NCBI GenBank assembly: GCA_017883495.1
Contig: JADGNL010000196.1
Span: 1 to 15,359 of the forward strand
Length of the DNA: 15,359 nt
Reading direction: 5' to 3'
Source of the DNA: Methanomicrobiales archaeon
GTDB taxonomy: Archaea; Halobacteriota; Methanomicrobia; Methanomicrobiales; Methanospirillaceae
The notes beneath the pieces were generated by a model. That model searched no databases. It was not told where the DNA came from and saw only the letters and a list, made by a program, of their open reading frames with translations. Position 1 is the stretch's first letter; every line of letters starts with the position of its first letter. Below, piece by piece: positions 14,501 to 15,359 of the stretch. The position numbers and the translations under genes are program-made.

Positions 14501-14658
14501 CGGCCCTGCGCCGCGTGGCGGCGTCGGTCGGCCGGTGCGACGTCTGCGGGCTGGAACGGGCCGCGTGGTCGGGGGAGGGGTTACAGCTCTGCGATGCGTG
14601 CTACCAGCGCGAGGTCAGGAGAGGGATCGCGACGGGGGCCGGTCTATCGGCGGCGTGA
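11560..14658 (+). CDS. AEP primase - P-loop ATPase (helicase-like) replication protein with C-terminal zinc fingers
   Basis: A 1032-residue replication-type protein starting at the ATG at 11560. The N-terminal archaeo-eukaryotic primase domain (about 15-235) shows LPIDLDPV (Asp112/Asp114), SGNGAHLLY (His160) and LVDTANFNAARIWK (Asp196), the three AEP catalytic motifs. A zinc motif follows (Cys302, His308, Cys326, His328, Cys331). An ATPase domain has Walker A GESGKGKSS (457-465), Walker B VLLLDDI (Asp504/505), a WWLANV sensor-like strand (549-554) and a possible Arg finger near Arg565; it resembles SF3 or related replicative helicases. Residues about 716-743 look like a winged helix. An acidic, Ser-rich, low-complexity linker (about 801-916) with AT-richer codons leads to two four-Cys zinc fingers (Cys935/938/956/959 and Cys993/996/1011/1014). 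Such primase-ATPases replicate plasmids, viruses or integrated elements. No integrase or structural gene is nearby. Confidence 0.87.
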   Translation: MPSGTAAPDGRPARSILAALELLLAPGAVAELRAIGRDGRVASGYFDDPALLAEKAEILDDATEFQGIYVTLNPVNPALLARRANRVQSRLSGKDATTADADIVRRRWLPIDLDPVRPSGVSSSADEHAAAIARGDAIREFLGRQGWPAPIAADSGNGAHLLYRIDLPNDAASTDLVRVVLAALDARFSTAEALVDTANFNAARIWKCYGTVSRKGDSTKDRPHRRSAFVSKPYEPAVVTAELLRALAASVPAPPERLFAAAAVPAERGTVIDLRAWLDDHGIAVASEKPWEGGTLYALAQCPFSDAHADGAYGVQFANGAIHAGCKHDSCGGGRQRWQELRAKLEPAYAGRPAVSSTVEPTHPAAQSAVLPARPPQPPPGSRDGMALPSVSPSPEADPAVVATAREVLEHGDPMRYFLDCFGEDHVGDITLARCLIMSIASQTVRNSRGLHVYVTGESGKGKSSGMTAMLRQAPEEYRLAERMSNKALYYSDDINPGTVLLLDDIALSDELQEVLKETTSKFAEPVRMRTVDKDRRIRRYTIPERCVWWLANVSALYDEQVLNRMLTCWVDDSEEQDREVFRRKMAERSRRPGDGGDRFDLLVCRELWRRLRADGLVHVDVPFAGRIRMASVRNRRNPEVLLDLIGSHALLFRFQRPAERLEDGGLVVTATEDDFRYAARLFADLHTSGGSLDSKFDRNEEVVLSLAARNRVEQFTLHDLQRWTGWTYQKARRIMVGHVQRGIRYPGLLDRSPALTMLDQTTSENDEQGRGIKQRQLVFLFDEGVHRESRQSGLVWLDAGPTDLHRDDRWKSDDNGDERPDGTRESGGSGTERKTEAQSGESIRDVPSTVIRQCRDESSLGPSADPLCSRIDERSDDDILGIVTESGSGAEKAPPDVSSDVSSPCSSGLHHPDRCTTIDPRAFVALDGPAFEPCSACGRKPSHYRERRAGERRLCERCYAAAVRREQRAGPPLPDAIDPAALRRVAASVGRCDVCGLERAAWSGEGLQLCDACYQREVRRGIATGAGLSAA
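13998..14295 (+). repeat. Iteron-like 12-base repeats inside the primase gene linker
   Basis: Three tandem 12-base units begin TGATGATAAC, TGATGAAAGA and TGATGGAAC at 13998, 14010 and 14022. TGATGAAAGA recurs at about 14174. GATGTTCCATCA (14095-14106) and two adjacent GATGTTTCATCA (14248-14259, 14260-14271) are the same core on the other strand, followed by the degenerate CCGTGTTCATCA. The period is a multiple of three and also encodes short D-x-x-x or DVSS repeats, so a purely protein-level origin is possible. The segment is AT-richer than the rest of the gene. Confidence 0.5.
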
Positions 14659-14717
14659 CGAGCCGGCGGCCGGTCCTCTCCGAAACTGCCTGCGAATTCC
14701 GGCCCTTCATCGCCCGA

Positions 14718-15086
14718 TCACGGCCTGCAGAGATTGCTGTTGGCCAGGTACTTCGCCGTCTCCCCGTCGAGGACGCCCAGCGTGATGCGATCCCCGTCGA
14801 CCGAGAGTATCCTCGCGTCTTTTTTATTGCCGGTGAAGGTCGGGTTCGCCCCGGCCCCGACCACGACACTCCCGGCGTCCGCGGACCCGTCGATCGCGTC
14901 CAGGTGGACCAGCGTCCCCCGTCCCATGTTCGCGACGTAATCGTTCACCTTCGCGTTCTCCGCGCCGTCGACGACATCCCTCGCGACACTGCACCGGGCG
15001 ACGTAGGTCTCGGAGGAACAGCCCGAGGAGAGGAGCAGCAGGACGAGCACGACCGCCAAGCAGAGGCGACGCCGCGACATGATCAT
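14718..15086 (-). CDS. Small secreted lipoprotein-like protein, unknown function
   Basis: A 122-residue protein. The frame is open further upstream, but the start is placed at the ATG at 15086 (a second ATG at 15080) because GGATTTATC at 15104-15112 would start transcription there, giving a leaderless mRNA. Basic residues (SRRR) and a hydrophobic run precede LLSSGCSS, a lipobox-like site with Cys near residue 23; the -3 residue is Ser rather than Leu, so lipidation is likely but not certain. The remainder (about 25-122) has short beta-like segments (GTLVHLDAI, ADAGSVVVGAG, RILSVDGDRITLGVLDG) and three further Cys, two near the start of the mature part and one near the C-terminus, which could form a disulfide. 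The SVDGDRITLGVLDGE stretch suggests a compact beta-barrel-like fold. I recognise no family. It is convergent with the primase gene, 59 bases from its stop. Confidence 0.7.
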   Translation of the reverse strand: MIMSRRRLCLAVVLVLLLLSSGCSSETYVARCSVARDVVDGAENAKVNDYVANMGRGTLVHLDAIDGSADAGSVVVGAGANPTFTGNKKDARILSVDGDRITLGVLDGETAKYLANSNLCRP

Positions 15087-15103
15087 TCTCGGGGAGCCGG
15101 GAC

Positions 15104-15112
15104 GATAAATCC
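15104..15112 (-). promoter_or_regulatory. TATA-like promoter (GGATTTATC, minus strand) for the lipoprotein-like gene
   Basis: On the minus strand GGATTTATC ends 18 bases before the ATG at 15086, so the transcription start should fall at or within a few bases of the start codon. It is the same box as the one before the first SGNH gene (GGATTTATCC at 3388). Confidence 0.55.
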
Positions 15113-15283
15113 TGCCCGCGGGACCGGCTGGCTCTGCGCCGGCTGCTGCCGGCGGGGAATCGAGGCCGCGGGCCGACGCGGCCGGGGCCCCGGACCTGTC
15201 CGACCGGCAGCTCCGGTGGAGGCGGAAGGCCGCCGGGCTCCTCGGGGCCGCCACTCGCTCGGGGGGAATAGACGCTAGGGCTT

Positions 15284-15359
15284 CTACGCGGTCAGGGCTC
15301 CGGATTCGCGGCCGGGCATAAGCCCGTTCTCCTTCCGGATCGTCATTCGCTCCGCATAG
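15284..15359 (-). CDS. Possible 3' end of a minus-strand gene entering from the right edge
   Basis: On the minus strand the frame ending with TAG at 15286-15284 is open to the window edge (25 codons) and has GC-rich third positions like the real genes here. The peptide contains TIRKENG and PGRESGALTA and is not recognised. It is too short to be certain; it may be chance or a very short independent frame from the ATG at 15346. A small stem, CGGGC ATAA GCCCG, lies within it at 15313-15326. Confidence 0.25.
   Translation of the reverse strand, partial: YAERMTIRKENGLMPGRESGALTA

Noticed and set aside
14274..15278. 334-codon plus-strand frame over the primase C-terminus and the lipoprotein-like gene
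   Set aside because: Arg/Pro/Ala-rich shadow of the zinc-finger coding region and of the minus-strand gene, which has a signal sequence and a promoter.

Overview
The window looks like chromosomal DNA of a GC-rich methanogenic archaeon, most likely of the order Methanomicrobiales. This is inference. The evidence is archaeal TATA-box promoters of a TTTATC/TTTATAAT type, several sitting so close to the start codon that the mRNA would be leaderless; T-run terminators; and secreted proteins rich in N-glycosylation sequons, Thr-Pro linkers and CBM6, PEGA and PKD-like modules. No bacterial -35/-10 pattern, rRNA, tRNA or CRISPR array was seen.

Layout. Positions 1-170 hold the 3' end of an unrecognised gene. 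Positions 531-6191 hold three secreted proteins on the plus strand: a 912-residue surface protein (three N-terminal repeats, PEGA-like, two CBM6, PKD-like domain) and two paralogous SGNH/GDSL esterase-like enzymes. Both enzymes carry a Thr-Pro linker and a shared, unrecognised ~70-residue C-terminal module. Convergent to them at 6246-8255 is a secreted CBM6 protein with two tandem helical domains. It is divergently transcribed from a serine-acetyltransferase-like left-handed beta-helix enzyme (8361-9152). Next, at 9223-10857, is a membrane protein with cytoplasmic zinc ribbons and three extracellular beta-repeats.

A roughly 700-base gene-free but hairpin-rich stretch (10858-11559) separates this surface cluster from a large replication-type protein (11560-14658). 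That protein has an archaeo-eukaryotic primase (AEP) domain, a zinc motif, a P-loop ATPase, a winged-helix-like region and two C-terminal zinc fingers. Its coding sequence contains a relatively AT-rich, repeat-bearing linker that could double as an origin-like element. A small lipoprotein-like gene lies convergent to it at 14718-15086. The last bases may hold the end of another minus-strand gene.

How the parts may work together (inference): the first 10.9 kb looks like a surface-glycan module, with glycan-binding CBM6 proteins, carbohydrate-esterase-type hydrolases that could deacetylate, and an O-acetyltransferase that could acetylate. The two SGNH genes share their mature parts but have different 5' ends. 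The 5' end and signal peptide of the second resemble those of the CBM6 protein gene instead, which suggests modular shuffling. The primase-ATPase looks like a replicon or integrated-element gene, but no integrase, capsid gene or attachment site was found.
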